64,000 bases of DNA from Proteiniclasticum sediminis (GCF_018128025.1 NZ_JAGSCS010000001.1:283419-347418); one strand, 5' to 3'. Shown: positions 8,916 to 17,735, counted from the first letter of the stretch. Notes: generated by a model from the letters alone, not told the origin. Numbers and translations are program-made.

Positions 8916-9426
8916 CCTTTCCGTCTGGGACATTGTCCTCATTCCGCTCTTAAGCGCCACCCTCACCTCGGGAAAGATGATCCTTTCCTTCATCCCCAAT
9001 GTGGAAATCGTCACCCTGCTCTTCATGGTCTATACCGTGGTCTTCGGCCCACGACGGACATTTCTCATCGCTGTGATTTTTTCCACGACGGAAATCTTCT
9101 TTTATGGGGTGCACACGTGGCTCTTGGTCTACTATGTCATCTGGCCGCTGCTCATCCTGCTCACCACCCTGCTCATGAAAACCCGCACATCGGAATGGGC
9201 TTTTGCCCTTCTGGCACTGGTTTACGGCCTCTCCTTTGGTCTGGTCTTTGCGGTCTTCGAGTCCTTTTTCTACGGCATCGCCTACGGCGTCGTGTACTGG
9301 GTCCGCGGAATCCCCTTTGATCTCATCCATGGCGTGTCCAACTTTGTGGTGGTGCTCTTCCTCTATGCCCCTCTCAAGAAGCTTCTTACGGGGCTTCGGG
9401 ACAAGTACTTTGCCCATCAGGGGTAA
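8884..9426 (+). CDS. ECF transporter S component, probable cobalamin specificity (180 aa)
   Basis: This is a small integral membrane protein with five to six hydrophobic segments. The opening stretch (ATLTSGKMILSFIPNVEIVT) is characteristic of ECF S components of the cobalamin-associated type (CbrT-like). S components bind a vitamin and use a shared EcfAA'T module, which is not in this window. No ribosome binding site precedes the ATG at 8884, and a TTG at 8896 is the alternative start. It overlaps the DUF4430 gene by about 30 nt, so translation is probably coupled. The riboswitch supports B12 or a precursor as substrate. Confidence 0.82.
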   Translation: MYTPLKSKASSLSVWDIVLIPLLSATLTSGKMILSFIPNVEIVTLLFMVYTVVFGPRRTFLIAVIFSTTEIFFYGVHTWLLVYYVIWPLLILLTTLLMKTRTSEWAFALLALVYGLSFGLVFAVFESFFYGIAYGVVYWVRGIPFDLIHGVSNFVVVLFLYAPLKKLLTGLRDKYFAHQG

Positions 9427-9456
9427 TGGAATAACGAAAAAATCCATATACCGCAA

Positions 9457-9493
9457 GGAGACCGCCCCCAAAAAGGAGCGGTCTCCGTTTTTT
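9457..9493 (+). terminator. Terminator of the B12 uptake operon
   Basis: GGAGACCGC (9457-9465) pairs perfectly with GCGGTCTCC (9478-9486), followed by G and six T. Confidence 0.92.
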
Positions 9494-9499
9494 AGCCCG

Positions 9500-10831
9500 T
9501 TACGGCAGCATCTGAGGAACGGTCTTAAAGACATAGCCCCGGGCTTTCAGCGTCTCAATCATACGAGGCAGCGCATCCACAGTTTTCTGGAAAGCGACGT
9601 GCATGAGCACAATATCCTTGTCCGTGGCACCGCTTAGGACCCGGTCCGTAATGGTGGTGGACGTTACCGGAACACCGCCAGATGTTTCCGCCCAGTCCGC
9701 CGTGTCAATGGACCAGAGTACCGTGTAGCGGTAGCCCTGTTCCAGGGCGATGCGGAGTACCCGATCGTCATATTCGCCATAAGGCGGCCGAAAGAGCGTC
9801 GGGGTGATGCCCAGCACACTCTGGAAAATCCTGGTGGACTCGGTGAACTCATACCGAATCTGGCTTTCTGTCATGGTCTTCATATGGGGATGGGTCAGCG
9901 AATGATTTTGAATGGCGTGACCCCGGCGCTGAATTTCCTTGGCCAGATCTGCGTGATCCCGCACCCAGTAGGCCCGGAGGAAGAACGTGGCTTTAACGCC
10001 GTAATGGTCCAGCATATCCAGGAGCGGTCCCACGGTGGAATACTCCCAACCCGCATCAAAGGTAAGGGCAATCTGTTTCGTGCTGGCCGTCAGGATTCCT
10101 TTGTACACCTTGGTGGACAGTCCCGTGGTCACCTTGACCAGATAACCCGTGTGGGCATAGCCGGTGAGGGACTGGTAGACCACCTTTGCCCAAACGCCGG
10201 AGACGCTGAGCACCTTCACCTGGGCTCCCTTCGGCATCACAGTCAAAATGGAATAGCTGGTGCCCGGACCGCTGCGAAGATTCAGCGTCGTCGTCGTGAT
10301 CCGCAGATCCTCCACGGGTTGCGTGCTGCCTTTGACGACCAAGTAGCTTCTCGACGCATAGCCGGTCATCGTTCCATAGCGAACCTGAGCCCAGTTACCA
10401 GAAATACTTAGCTGAACCACTTCCGTCCCCTTGGGCATGACGGCGATGACCGGGTATGTGGTACCCGGACCGCTGCGCAGATTAAGCGCTGCCGTGGTCA
10501 CCAGAATCACCGAGGATGGAGCCGTCAGATAGGCCGTATGAACATAACCGGTTTTTCCGCTGTAGGTGACCTTCGCCCAAGATCCGCTGACACTTTGCAC
10601 CGAAAGCACTGTTCCTTTGGGAATCACAGCAAGAATGGCATAACCCGTACCCGGTCCGCTGCGCAGATTGAGGTTCGCCGTGGTGGTCCGAAGATCCTCC
10701 AGGGCCTCCACCTGCAGCACATCTTCCTGCATCCCGGTAAGCGGGTTTAAAACTAACCCATGGAATACCATCGAAAAGAGCATCACAAACGCTGCGACGA
10801 TCACAGAAGGACGAAGCCATCTTCTTCTCAT
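9500..10831 (-). CDS. Secreted polysaccharide deacetylase with three SH3b domains (443 aa)
   Basis: The N-terminus is a signal peptide or anchor. Three bacterial SH3 repeats follow (about residues 45-105, 112-170 and 180-240), each with LNLRSGPGT and a TGY ending, suggesting cell-wall binding. The C-terminal NodB domain has TFDAGWEY, NHSLTHPHM and FRPPYGEYD, so metal-binding histidines and the first Asp are present. The usual second Asp of TFDDG is Ala, as in peptidoglycan-type deacetylases. It probably removes acetyl groups from peptidoglycan or another wall glycan. The ATG at 10831 has GGAGGGG upstream; the in-frame start at 10861 has none. Monocistronic. Confidence 0.9.
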   Translation of the reverse strand: MRRRWLRPSVIVAAFVMLFSMVFHGLVLNPLTGMQEDVLQVEALEDLRTTTANLNLRSGPGTGYAILAVIPKGTVLSVQSVSGSWAKVTYSGKTGYVHTAYLTAPSSVILVTTAALNLRSGPGTTYPVIAVMPKGTEVVQLSISGNWAQVRYGTMTGYASRSYLVVKGSTQPVEDLRITTTTLNLRSGPGTSYSILTVMPKGAQVKVLSVSGVWAKVVYQSLTGYAHTGYLVKVTTGLSTKVYKGILTASTKQIALTFDAGWEYSTVGPLLDMLDHYGVKATFFLRAYWVRDHADLAKEIQRRGHAIQNHSLTHPHMKTMTESQIRYEFTESTRIFQSVLGITPTLFRPPYGEYDDRVLRIALEQGYRYTVLWSIDTADWAETSGGVPVTSTTITDRVLSGATDKDIVLMHVAFQKTVDALPRMIETLKARGYVFKTVPQMLP

Positions 10832-10995
10832 GATCTTCCCCTCCTTAAAGAGAAGTCGCAAAATGAATATCCTTGCATCCTGAGTATACGGCGGCTTAAC
10901 CCGAAGAGGATTTCAACCCGTATACAAAACGGAAAAGAATTGATGACAAGGCGCGACGCTTGTGAACTGGAGATTTCCATGATGGCTAAATGGTG

Positions 10996-11001
10996 TATAA
11001 T
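10996..11001 (+). promoter_or_regulatory. -10 box of the ACT-domain gene
   Basis: A consensus TATAAT preceded by TG lies 36 nt upstream of the start codon. No clear -35 box was found. Confidence 0.55.
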
Positions 11002-11036
11002 CTACACAAAACGATGAATGTACTGGGAGGTATCCG

Positions 11037-11423
11037 ATGATTCCCTTAACGTTGAAGCTCCATTCTCCCCGCTATGCTGTGGTGCAGCTTGACCCGAAGG
11101 CTGCCATTCCCCCCTGGGCTTTTCAGGGAGAGTTCTTCTCCCTCACCGTCACCCCTGAGGAAATGTCCCTCATCGCCGAGGAGACACTCCTGCCCGCCGA
11201 TCTTCCCGCAGAACGGAACTGGCGAATCCTCCAGGTGGTGGGCCCCCTGGATTTCGCCCTGATTGGGATCCTGTCCTCCTTAAGCACGACCCTGGCGAAT
11301 CGAAAGATCAGCATTTTTGCCGTATCCACCTACGACACGGACTATCTTCTGGTGAAAGAGGATAAGCTTCCCCTTGCGCTGGAGGCGCTCACCGAGGAAG
11401 GCCATGAGATCCTTCAGCCCTAA
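11037..11423 (+). CDS. ACT-domain protein (128 aa)
   Basis: The C-terminal half, with VVGPLDFALIGILSSLSTTL and ISIFAVSTYDTDYLLVKED, is an ACT domain of the CASTOR/aspartokinase type that binds amino acids. The N-terminal half resembles the partner domain of the stand-alone YkfA/DUF2241-like ACT proteins. It probably senses an amino acid, but the ligand is unknown. The start follows GGGAGG with 6-nt spacing. It is monocistronic and followed by a bidirectional terminator. Confidence 0.8.
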   Translation: MIPLTLKLHSPRYAVVQLDPKAAIPPWAFQGEFFSLTVTPEEMSLIAEETLLPADLPAERNWRILQVVGPLDFALIGILSSLSTTLANRKISIFAVSTYDTDYLLVKEDKLPLALEALTEEGHEILQP

Positions 11424-11425
11424 AC

Positions 11426-11472
11426 AAAAAAACTGCCGGAGAAGCCTTGAAAGGCCCATCGGCAGTTTTTTT
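11426..11472. terminator. Bidirectional terminator between convergent genes
   Basis: AACTGCCG and CGGCAGTT form the stem, flanked by an A run on the left and a T run on the right. It can serve both the ACT gene and the minus-strand gene ending at 11505. Confidence 0.88.
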
Positions 11473-11504
11473 CCGTTTCTAGGAATTCCTCCTAAGGAAC
11501 TTCT

Positions 11505-13010
11505 TTACCGCGAAGCCAGGTAATCCCGGAGATCCTGCTGACTTCGATGGGGATAGTTTTCCTGGAGCCCCTCCTGGAGGATACTCAGATAACGGTAGCC
11601 CGAAGGATTTTTGGCCAGCACCCGGCCATTGGTCACCGTCATCCAGGGAATGCCATGAAGGGTGCCCAGACTCACCTGATGACTGTACCAGGAGGAACCT
11701 GGAGAGGGGATCCTCCCCCCGTTTTCTTCCCGCCACAGGTGGTCAAATTGCTCCCGGGTGATGAGGTAGGCCACACCATAGGCTTTCCCCGGTTTTGTCC
11801 CATCCAGAAATGCCACGCCACGCCCTTCCCAGGAAGAAGAAGTCTGGGCAAAATAGACGTCATGGGGGATCCGGCAAAGCATCTTTGCCCGGGGTATAGA
11901 AGGATCGCTGCAGGACTCAGGGGCTCTTCCCTGGCCGCGAAAGGCCGTGCCCTGAAGATAACAGAGAAAGCGCTCTTCCAGGAGATTGGAGCCATAGGCA
12001 GCATACCAGACGAGATTCTCCCGCTCCTGCCGAGGTCTTCCCCAGGGCTGATCCGCCAAACTTACTCGGCGGCTTTCCTCCACCCCTTTGGCATACTCGT
12101 AAACCCCCACCTCCGGTAAAAGATGCCCCAAGGAAAGCACCGCCCTTTTCCGGTAATGGTAGAGCTCCCCTTCCCCTTCCAGGCCATGGATCCGCTGCAG
12201 GGTTTCGTCATCCACCCCATAGATCTCCCCCATGACCTTCCCTCCCGGGCAAGGCTTCACCCCGGGATAGGACCCCAGATCATACAGGGCATAGTCTGGT
12301 AAAATCCCGTCCCCCAGATAGGTGCTCCCCTGGAGATAGTGTTCATGATTCCGGTTGCCCTGGAGCAGGGTGCCATAGACAAAGATCTGGTGTTTCCATG
12401 GGCTCTTCTGCAAAAGGGCCTGGACGGCTTCTGCCTGGCGGGTGTAGTCTTCCCTCCATTCATTCTGAACTTTCCTCCGGGCCAGCAGGGTGTCCAGCTC
12501 TTCCATAGACGCCTGAAGAAGATCCGTGAAGGTTCTGCAAAAGTCCGGATACTGCCGGCAAAATTCCGGAAGCCCCCCCTGGGCAAAGATTTCCAGGGCC
12601 TGCAGGCGCCCGTCCAGAGTATCGGCACCAGCGCCCAGGAAGCTTCGTCCCGTGGCCCCATGAAGACCCTTTTTCAGCGTCTCTTCCAGTCCGGGAAGAG
12701 TCTGGAGCAAGGAAGGATCCCGAAGAACCCCCAAGGCCAGAATCGCCACCGCCAGATAGGTGGGCCGATAGAAGTAGCGCACCCGACCGTCGGCGGGCAT
12801 GGTGTCCGGCTCCGCAATTCCCCAGAAAACCCGCTGAGGGTCCTTGGGAAACGGCTTCCCCTCGTCCAGAAGATTTTGGAACAGTTCTTTCTGGGCTTCA
12901 GGCGAAAGATTTCCCTGCGCCAGCTCCTCCAGCGCATCCCGAAGATCCCGCAGGATTTTGTCGAGGACGGGAAAGTCCCACAGTTCCGGCCGATAAAATG
13001 TCTTGGTCAT
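11505..13010 (-). CDS. Double gamma-glutamylcyclotransferase-like protein with unknown N-terminal domain (501 aa)
   Basis: Three parts can be seen. Residues 1-205 are helical and unrecognised, with two Cys in PEFCRQYPDFCRTF. Residues 208-335 form a GGCT/AIG2-like domain with FVYGTLLQGNRNHEHYL and a later HGLEGEGELYHYRKRAV containing the likely catalytic Glu. Residues 345-500 form a second, more distant GGCT-like domain with YAAYGSNLLEERFLCYL. Such folds usually cyclise gamma-glutamyl compounds. Two in one chain with a new N-terminus is unusual, and the substrate is unknown. The start follows GGAGGG. It lies 85 nt downstream of the regulator gene and is probably cotranscribed with it. Confidence 0.78.
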   Translation of the reverse strand: MTKTFYRPELWDFPVLDKILRDLRDALEELAQGNLSPEAQKELFQNLLDEGKPFPKDPQRVFWGIAEPDTMPADGRVRYFYRPTYLAVAILALGVLRDPSLLQTLPGLEETLKKGLHGATGRSFLGAGADTLDGRLQALEIFAQGGLPEFCRQYPDFCRTFTDLLQASMEELDTLLARRKVQNEWREDYTRQAEAVQALLQKSPWKHQIFVYGTLLQGNRNHEHYLQGSTYLGDGILPDYALYDLGSYPGVKPCPGGKVMGEIYGVDDETLQRIHGLEGEGELYHYRKRAVLSLGHLLPEVGVYEYAKGVEESRRVSLADQPWGRPRQERENLVWYAAYGSNLLEERFLCYLQGTAFRGQGRAPESCSDPSIPRAKMLCRIPHDVYFAQTSSSWEGRGVAFLDGTKPGKAYGVAYLITREQFDHLWREENGGRIPSPGSSWYSHQVSLGTLHGIPWMTVTNGRVLAKNPSGYRYLSILQEGLQENYPHRSQQDLRDYLASR

Positions 13011-13095
13011 GATTTATCCCTCCGCATCATTTTGTTTGATGATGCTTTCAGCATACCCCACCGGAAGGAGCGGATCCATGAAGCCGGGTTTCAAT

Positions 13096-14091
13096 CTACA
13101 GGAGCTCCTCTGCAAAGTAGGCGCTGCGAAGGATCCGCTTAAGGTTCAGGGTCTTCCTTCCCTGATCGGAGAAGACCTCCACCGTCTCCCCCCTGTATGA
13201 CTGGGGAATAAACCGGCACTGGGTGTAGAAGGCCACCGTGTCATCCTCTTCCAGGTATTCCACCAGGCAGGCTTTCTCATTCTTTATGCAGTCCATGAGG
13301 ACGCCAGCCCCTTCTCGGCGGCTGTAATCCCGCTCCGTTTGAAAGAGAGCCCCCGAGAGTTCCTCCAGGCTCCGATACCAGGAGCTGTCCTCGGCAAGAA
13401 GATGTTCCGTGACATGGAGGATCCGGTTCTTTCCATAGGGGGTCAGCTGCTCCCAAAGGGCGGCGGCGCTGCCTTCAGCATAGGCCGTGAGGGCAGGATC
13501 CTTGGCCATGTGCTTCAGTCCTTTCAGCAGGGTCAGGACCTGGGTGAGATTGAAAGTGAGAAAGAAGGGATGCACCGTGGAGGCAAAGTGAAACCGCCCG
13601 TCCACCCGGGTGGTTTCCGGAACCACAAAGGGCTTTCCGCAGATTTGGATGGGATCCTCCGTCATGCCCCGAAGTCGGGCCAAGTCCTCCTCCAGGGTCC
13701 GCTCGCTGATCCACAGCTCCTCGGACAGGTCTTTCACCGTGACCTCAGACTCCTGGAGGGTTTTGGCCAAATACATCTGCCGTTCAAAGGAACTGCTGCT
13801 GTCCACGGGAGGAAATGCCACCTGGGGGAAAAATCCGTAGGCCTTCCCCAGAAACTCCAGGAACTTTCGAAGAATCGCCAGGGCACTTTTTTTACTGCTT
13901 TTATAGGCCATGACGGCAGACTTCATGGCTTCCGCCATCTCGTCCTCCTCCCAGTCCAGGGCATGATAATTTTCCTCTAGGAGCTTCAGGAGATTGGCCA
14001 CCGTGGCCAAGGAATAGGCCCGATCGGGAAAGGTTTGCTGAAAGGTCTTCGCTGACAAAAATTCGGCGATGGCACGACGTAGTTGATCCAT
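13096..14091 (-). CDS. Helix-turn-helix transcriptional regulator, divergent WYL-like C-terminus (331 aa)
   Basis: A DeoR-type helix-turn-helix (TVKDLSEELWISERTLEEDL) sits near residue 150 rather than at the N-terminus. The last 60 residues (CLVEYLEEDDTVAFYTQCRF onward, then a short beta stretch) resemble a degenerate WYL ligand-binding sensor. The first 140 residues are helical and unrecognised. The ATG at 14091 has GGGGAGG upstream; the frame extends further to 14199 without a ribosome binding site. It may control itself and the downstream double-GGCT gene. No defence genes lie nearby. Family assignment is tentative. Confidence 0.6.
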   Translation of the reverse strand: MDQLRRAIAEFLSAKTFQQTFPDRAYSLATVANLLKLLEENYHALDWEEDEMAEAMKSAVMAYKSSKKSALAILRKFLEFLGKAYGFFPQVAFPPVDSSSSFERQMYLAKTLQESEVTVKDLSEELWISERTLEEDLARLRGMTEDPIQICGKPFVVPETTRVDGRFHFASTVHPFFLTFNLTQVLTLLKGLKHMAKDPALTAYAEGSAAALWEQLTPYGKNRILHVTEHLLAEDSSWYRSLEELSGALFQTERDYSRREGAGVLMDCIKNEKACLVEYLEEDDTVAFYTQCRFIPQSYRGETVEVFSDQGRKTLNLKRILRSAYFAEELL

Positions 14092-14277
14092 GAGTCCTCC
14101 CCTTGATCCCCCATAGGGAGATCGATTTTTCGGAAAGCTTTTCTTCCCGGTTTTCTCCAGTATAGCGGATCCTTCGAAGAAAATGGGACGATTTTCCAAA
14201 ATAACAGTGTCAAAAGCACCTTCCTAGGCGGTATTCCCGCCCCTTTGGAGACTTCGACGCACGATAATTTCGAGCAT

Positions 14278-14323
14278 AAAAAACCCCTTGGAAAAAGCGC
14301 ATTGCGCTTTCGCCAAGGGGTTT
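14278..14323 (-). terminator. der terminator
   Basis: AAACCCCTTGG (14281-14291) pairs with CCAAGGGGTTT (14313-14323), with an inner AGCGCA/GCGCT stem. On the minus strand it is followed by six T. Confidence 0.93.
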
Positions 14324-14332
14324 CCTCATGAT

Positions 14333-15652
14333 TTAGCTGTCTTTCTTCTTTTCCCGGTATTCGATTTTCAGACCCGTCCCTTCGAAATCAAAGGAATCCC
14401 GGAGCTGATTTTCAATGTAGCGGGAGTAGGAGAAGTGGAGTGCTTCCGTATCATTGATAAAGAAGACGAAGGTGGGAGGCTTTACGCCGGTCTGGGTTCC
14501 ATAGTAAACCTTCAGCCGTCTTGTGCCCACCATGGGGGGCTCCTTCTGGAGAAGGGCCTTGCCGATGACGTCGTTCAGGACGCCAGTCCCAATCTTCTTG
14601 TTGTAGTTGTCATAACACTTGCGAACCAGGGACAGTACCTTGTGGGTACGCTGTCCGGTTTTCGCCGAGATGAAGAGGAACGGTGCATACTGGAGGAACT
14701 TCAGGCTCATCTTCAGTTCCTTCAGATACTTGTCCATGGTCTTGTCATCTTTCTCGATGAGGTCCCACTTGTTCACAATCACCATGATAGCTTTGTTCAT
14801 CTCATGGGCATAGCCGATGATCTTCTCATCCTGTTCGGCGATGCCTTCCTCGGCATCCAGCATGAGGACCACCACATCGGCCCGTTCAATGGCCGTGAGG
14901 GTTCGAACCACGGAATAGCGTTCGATTTCTGCCTTCACCTTGGATTTTCGGCGAAGTCCGGCGGTATCCACCAGCACGAACTTTCCTTCTTCCGTTTCCA
15001 GATAGCTGTCCACCGCATCCCGGGTGGTGCCCGGAATATCGGAAACGATGGAGCGCTCTTCGCCCAGGAGTCGGTTAATCAGAGACGATTTTCCCACGTT
15101 GGGCCGACCTACGAAGGCCACCCGGATAAACTCGTCTTCTTCTTCCACGTCGTAATCGGTGAAATGGCTCACCACTTCATCGAGGAGATCCCCCAGTCCC
15201 AGCCCCTGTCCGGCAGAGATGGCGATGGGATCGCCAATGCCTAAGTTGTAGAACTCATAGGCGTTGGGTTCATCCTTGAAATTATCCACTTTATTCACCG
15301 CCAGGACCACGGGCTTCTTGCTGACGCGCAGCATATTGGCCACTTCGTGATCGGAGTCGGTGAGTCCTTGTTTTCCATCCACCAGGAAGATAATGACATC
15401 GGCGGTATCGATGGCGATCTGTGCCTGACGCTTCATCTGCGCCAATATGATGTCATCGGATTTGGGCTCAATGCCCCCGGTGTCGATGAGTTTGAAATCA
15501 TATTTGAGCCATTCGGCATCGGCATATATGCGGTCTCTCGTTACGCCCGGTGTATCTTCCACGATGGCAATTCTGTGTCCGGCAAGTTTATTAAACAAAG
15601 TTGACTTCCCCACATTGGGTCGGCCGACAATGGCGACAATCGGTTTTGCCAT
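14333..15652 (-). CDS. der: Ribosome biogenesis GTPase Der (439 aa)
   Basis: Der (EngA) has two GTPase domains in tandem and is needed for 50S subunit assembly. Each domain has a P-loop: GRPNVGKST at residue 8 and GRPNVGKSS near residue 183. DTGG/DTAG G3 motifs and NKVD and NKWD G4 motifs are also present. The C-terminal KH-like domain covers the last 90 residues. The length is typical. The start follows GAGGTG. The gene is monocistronic with a near-consensus promoter. Confidence 0.98.
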   Translation of the reverse strand: MAKPIVAIVGRPNVGKSTLFNKLAGHRIAIVEDTPGVTRDRIYADAEWLKYDFKLIDTGGIEPKSDDIILAQMKRQAQIAIDTADVIIFLVDGKQGLTDSDHEVANMLRVSKKPVVLAVNKVDNFKDEPNAYEFYNLGIGDPIAISAGQGLGLGDLLDEVVSHFTDYDVEEEDEFIRVAFVGRPNVGKSSLINRLLGEERSIVSDIPGTTRDAVDSYLETEEGKFVLVDTAGLRRKSKVKAEIERYSVVRTLTAIERADVVVLMLDAEEGIAEQDEKIIGYAHEMNKAIMVIVNKWDLIEKDDKTMDKYLKELKMSLKFLQYAPFLFISAKTGQRTHKVLSLVRKCYDNYNKKIGTGVLNDVIGKALLQKEPPMVGTRRLKVYYGTQTGVKPPTFVFFINDTEALHFSYSRYIENQLRDSFDFEGTGLKIEYREKKKDS

Positions 15653-15698
15653 ACTTTCACCTCTATTTCTTCACATTTGCATTTCTGTACATCATAAC

Positions 15699-15727
15699 AG
15701 TTTACTGGAAAAACTCCAGAGTGTCAA
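15699..15727 (-). promoter_or_regulatory. der promoter
   Basis: On the minus strand TTGACA (15722-15727) and TAAACT (15699-15704) are separated by 17 nt. Confidence 0.85.
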
Positions 15728-15821
15728 ATGATTTCTCCCCGCGGCAACAGGCATGGCGCCGGGAAACCGGAAGCATTTCCTGCCCTTAACCGTTTTGTTT
15801 TTCTTTTCCTGTCTGATCCCG

Positions 15822-15827
15822 TATAAT
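15822..15827 (+). promoter_or_regulatory. -10 box of the CapA-like gene
   Basis: TATAAT lies 35 nt upstream of the start codon. The -35 region is only T-rich. Confidence 0.55.
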
Positions 15828-15861
15828 AAGGATAGCAACAAAAGACACGAAAGGAAACACC

Positions 15862-17157
15862 ATGAGAAGAAAACGACGAAGAACGAAATCTAAAGGCTGG
15901 ATCGCCCTACTGCTCCTGATCCTCCTTCCGCTGATCTTTTACGGATGTCAGGCTTTGTATCTCCTCTGGAACGCGGATCCCTCGCCCATAGGCGAAGTTC
16001 CGGAAACCCCCGTGGCCACCCCCGCCGAAACTCCAGCAGAGACTCCCGTGGAGACCCCCCAGGAACCCGTGGATACTTCCGTGACCTTCGTGGCGGCGGG
16101 CGATGTCATGGTCCATCAGACCCAGTATCTGGCCCAGCGCGTGGGCGACGGCACCTATGACTTTGCGAATAATTTTATTCATGTGAAAGATATCGTTTCC
16201 CAGGCAGACTTTGCCCTGGCCAATCTGGAGACGGTGATTCTCCCCGGGAAGGCCCTTTCTGCCTATCCCCGGTTCAATTCCCCGGCAGAGATCCTCGATG
16301 GGTTAACCTACGCGGGATTTGACATCCTCTCCACCATCAACAATCACTCCCTGGATCAGGGAAAAAATGGTGTCCTTTCCACCTTAAAAGAACTGGAGGA
16401 CCGAAAACTCCAGGTCTTGGGCACCTACAAGACCCCGGAAGAACCCAAATACGTCATCAAGGAAGTCAATGGCATCCGCATCGGCATGACGGCCTTTGCC
16501 TCCGGGGTGATCACCGGAACAGAAGCCTCCCTCAACGGCCTCCCCTCCAACGGCATCGGCACCCAGCTCAATGTCATGGAGATGACCGATGTGAGTAAAG
16601 CCTTCTCTGCCATGAAGGTACAGCTGGATGCCCTGAAGGAAGCCGGTGCGGAATATCTCCTGGTCTTCCTCCACTGGGGCAACGAATATCAGTTCACCCC
16701 CAGCACCTTCCAGACCAAACTGGCGCAGCTTCTGGTGGATGAAGGGGTAGACCTCATTTTAGGTTCTCACCCCCATGTGGTTCAGCCCGTGGAGTATCTC
16801 TCCTCCACTGACGGAACCCGGGAAGCCCTGGTCGTTTACTCCATGGGAAACTTCCTCTCCAATCAGCGCCGGGAGATTCTGAACAAAACCCACACCGAGG
16901 ATGGCCTCATGGTGGAAATCACCATCGATCGCACATCCGGCGGGGAGGTGAAGCTCACCAAAGCCACCGTCATTCCCACCTGGGTGAACCTCTACAAGAA
17001 AGATGGCAAGGACACTTACGAGATCGTCCCCATTGGACCGGATCCCAAGGCCTCGGCCTTGAAGTATCAGGCTCCGGAAGGACGCCTCACCGAGTCGCTG
17101 AAGCGAACGAAAACCATCATCACCGAACCTCGACTCGCCTGGTTCTCCGGCGAATAA
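15862..17157 (+). CDS. CapA-family poly-gamma-glutamate-synthesis-like metallophosphatase (431 aa)
   Basis: An Arg/Lys-rich start and one hydrophobic segment (residues 12-30) anchor the protein outside the membrane. A Thr-Pro-Glu repeat linker follows at residues 45-72. The PGA_cap domain then begins at FVAAGDVMVH, with ALANLETV, INNHSLDQG, VFLHWGNEY, GSHPHVVQPVEYL and YSMGNFLSN, the full set of metal-binding residues of this calcineurin-like family. Family members include CapA/PgsA, but no capB or capC genes are nearby, so polyglutamate synthesis is not implied. The start follows AAAGGA. A similar linker occurs in PstS in this window. Confidence 0.88.
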   Translation: MRRKRRRTKSKGWIALLLLILLPLIFYGCQALYLLWNADPSPIGEVPETPVATPAETPAETPVETPQEPVDTSVTFVAAGDVMVHQTQYLAQRVGDGTYDFANNFIHVKDIVSQADFALANLETVILPGKALSAYPRFNSPAEILDGLTYAGFDILSTINNHSLDQGKNGVLSTLKELEDRKLQVLGTYKTPEEPKYVIKEVNGIRIGMTAFASGVITGTEASLNGLPSNGIGTQLNVMEMTDVSKAFSAMKVQLDALKEAGAEYLLVFLHWGNEYQFTPSTFQTKLAQLLVDEGVDLILGSHPHVVQPVEYLSSTDGTREALVVYSMGNFLSNQRREILNKTHTEDGLMVEITIDRTSGGEVKLTKATVIPTWVNLYKKDGKDTYEIVPIGPDPKASALKYQAPEGRLTESLKRTKTIITEPRLAWFSGE

Positions 17158-17160
17158 GAA

Positions 17161-17219
17161 AAACCGATTTCCCCTGGCTACTCCCCGAAAAAGGGAAAAG
17201 GCCGGCGGAAACCGGTTTA
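17161..17219. terminator. Possible imperfect terminator after the CapA-like gene
   Basis: AAACCG-ATTTCC and GGAAA-CCGGTTT can pair across about 35 nt, with T-rich sequence after the stem on the plus strand. The stem is imperfect. Confidence 0.35.
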
Positions 17220-17248
17220 TTTCATTTCATCCCCTACCCTACGATTCC

Positions 17249-17725
17249 CTAGAAACGCGCTGCCAAGTCCTCCACGAGACGGTTGATCTTTTTCTCCCGG
17301 CCAAAACCCTTCCAGTCCACAATTCCCGTGGCCACGACCTGGGCGCCTTTGGCTTCCACCGCAGCGCGCATTTGGCGGATGGCCGATTCTCCACCTAAGA
17401 AAGAGAATGGGAAGAAGTGCGTGACAAAAAGGATCATCTTTCGCCCCTTCAGGGACTCCACATGGGAAACATAGGCCTTCAGCACGGGCGACATGGAAAA
17501 TCCCCGTACGGGTCCCGCCAGGACGACGTTGTCAAACCCCTGAAGATCCAAGGCTGGACGCAGGACAATCTTTGTGGGGTCCACCATATTTTTGTCTTCC
17601 CCGCCCACGGGTTCCAGCTTCTCCAGCGCAACCTCATGGCCTTTTGCCTGGAGCTGATCCTTCAGCTTCTGGGCCACATAGAGTGTATTTCCCGTCATGG
17701 AATGAACAAGAATTGCAGTTTTCAT
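17249..17725 (-). CDS. Flavodoxin-like protein (158 aa)
   Basis: The N-terminus MKTAILVHSMTGNTLYVAQK holds the FMN-phosphate loop (SMTGNT) of flavodoxins. LAGPVRGFSMSPVLKAY and LFVTHFFPF correspond to the later FMN-contacting loops. The length suits a short-chain flavodoxin or flavodoxin-family oxidoreductase that carries electrons with FMN. A GAGGAGGG site precedes the start and overlaps the stop of the FMN-binding gene 10 nt upstream, so the two form an operon. Both products handle FMN, which suggests a joint redox role. Confidence 0.88.
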   Translation of the reverse strand: MKTAILVHSMTGNTLYVAQKLKDQLQAKGHEVALEKLEPVGGEDKNMVDPTKIVLRPALDLQGFDNVVLAGPVRGFSMSPVLKAYVSHVESLKGRKMILFVTHFFPFSFLGGESAIRQMRAAVEAKGAQVVATGIVDWKGFGREKKINRLVEDLAARF

Positions 17726-17735
17726 CTTTCCCTCC

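Noticed and set aside
15995-16090. CRISPR-like or mobile repeat
   Set aside because: The repeats are short, in frame and coding for a Thr-Pro-Glu linker, with no spacers.
15862-17157. Capsule (poly-gamma-glutamate) operon
   Set aside because: Only a CapA-like gene is present, without capB, capC or capD.
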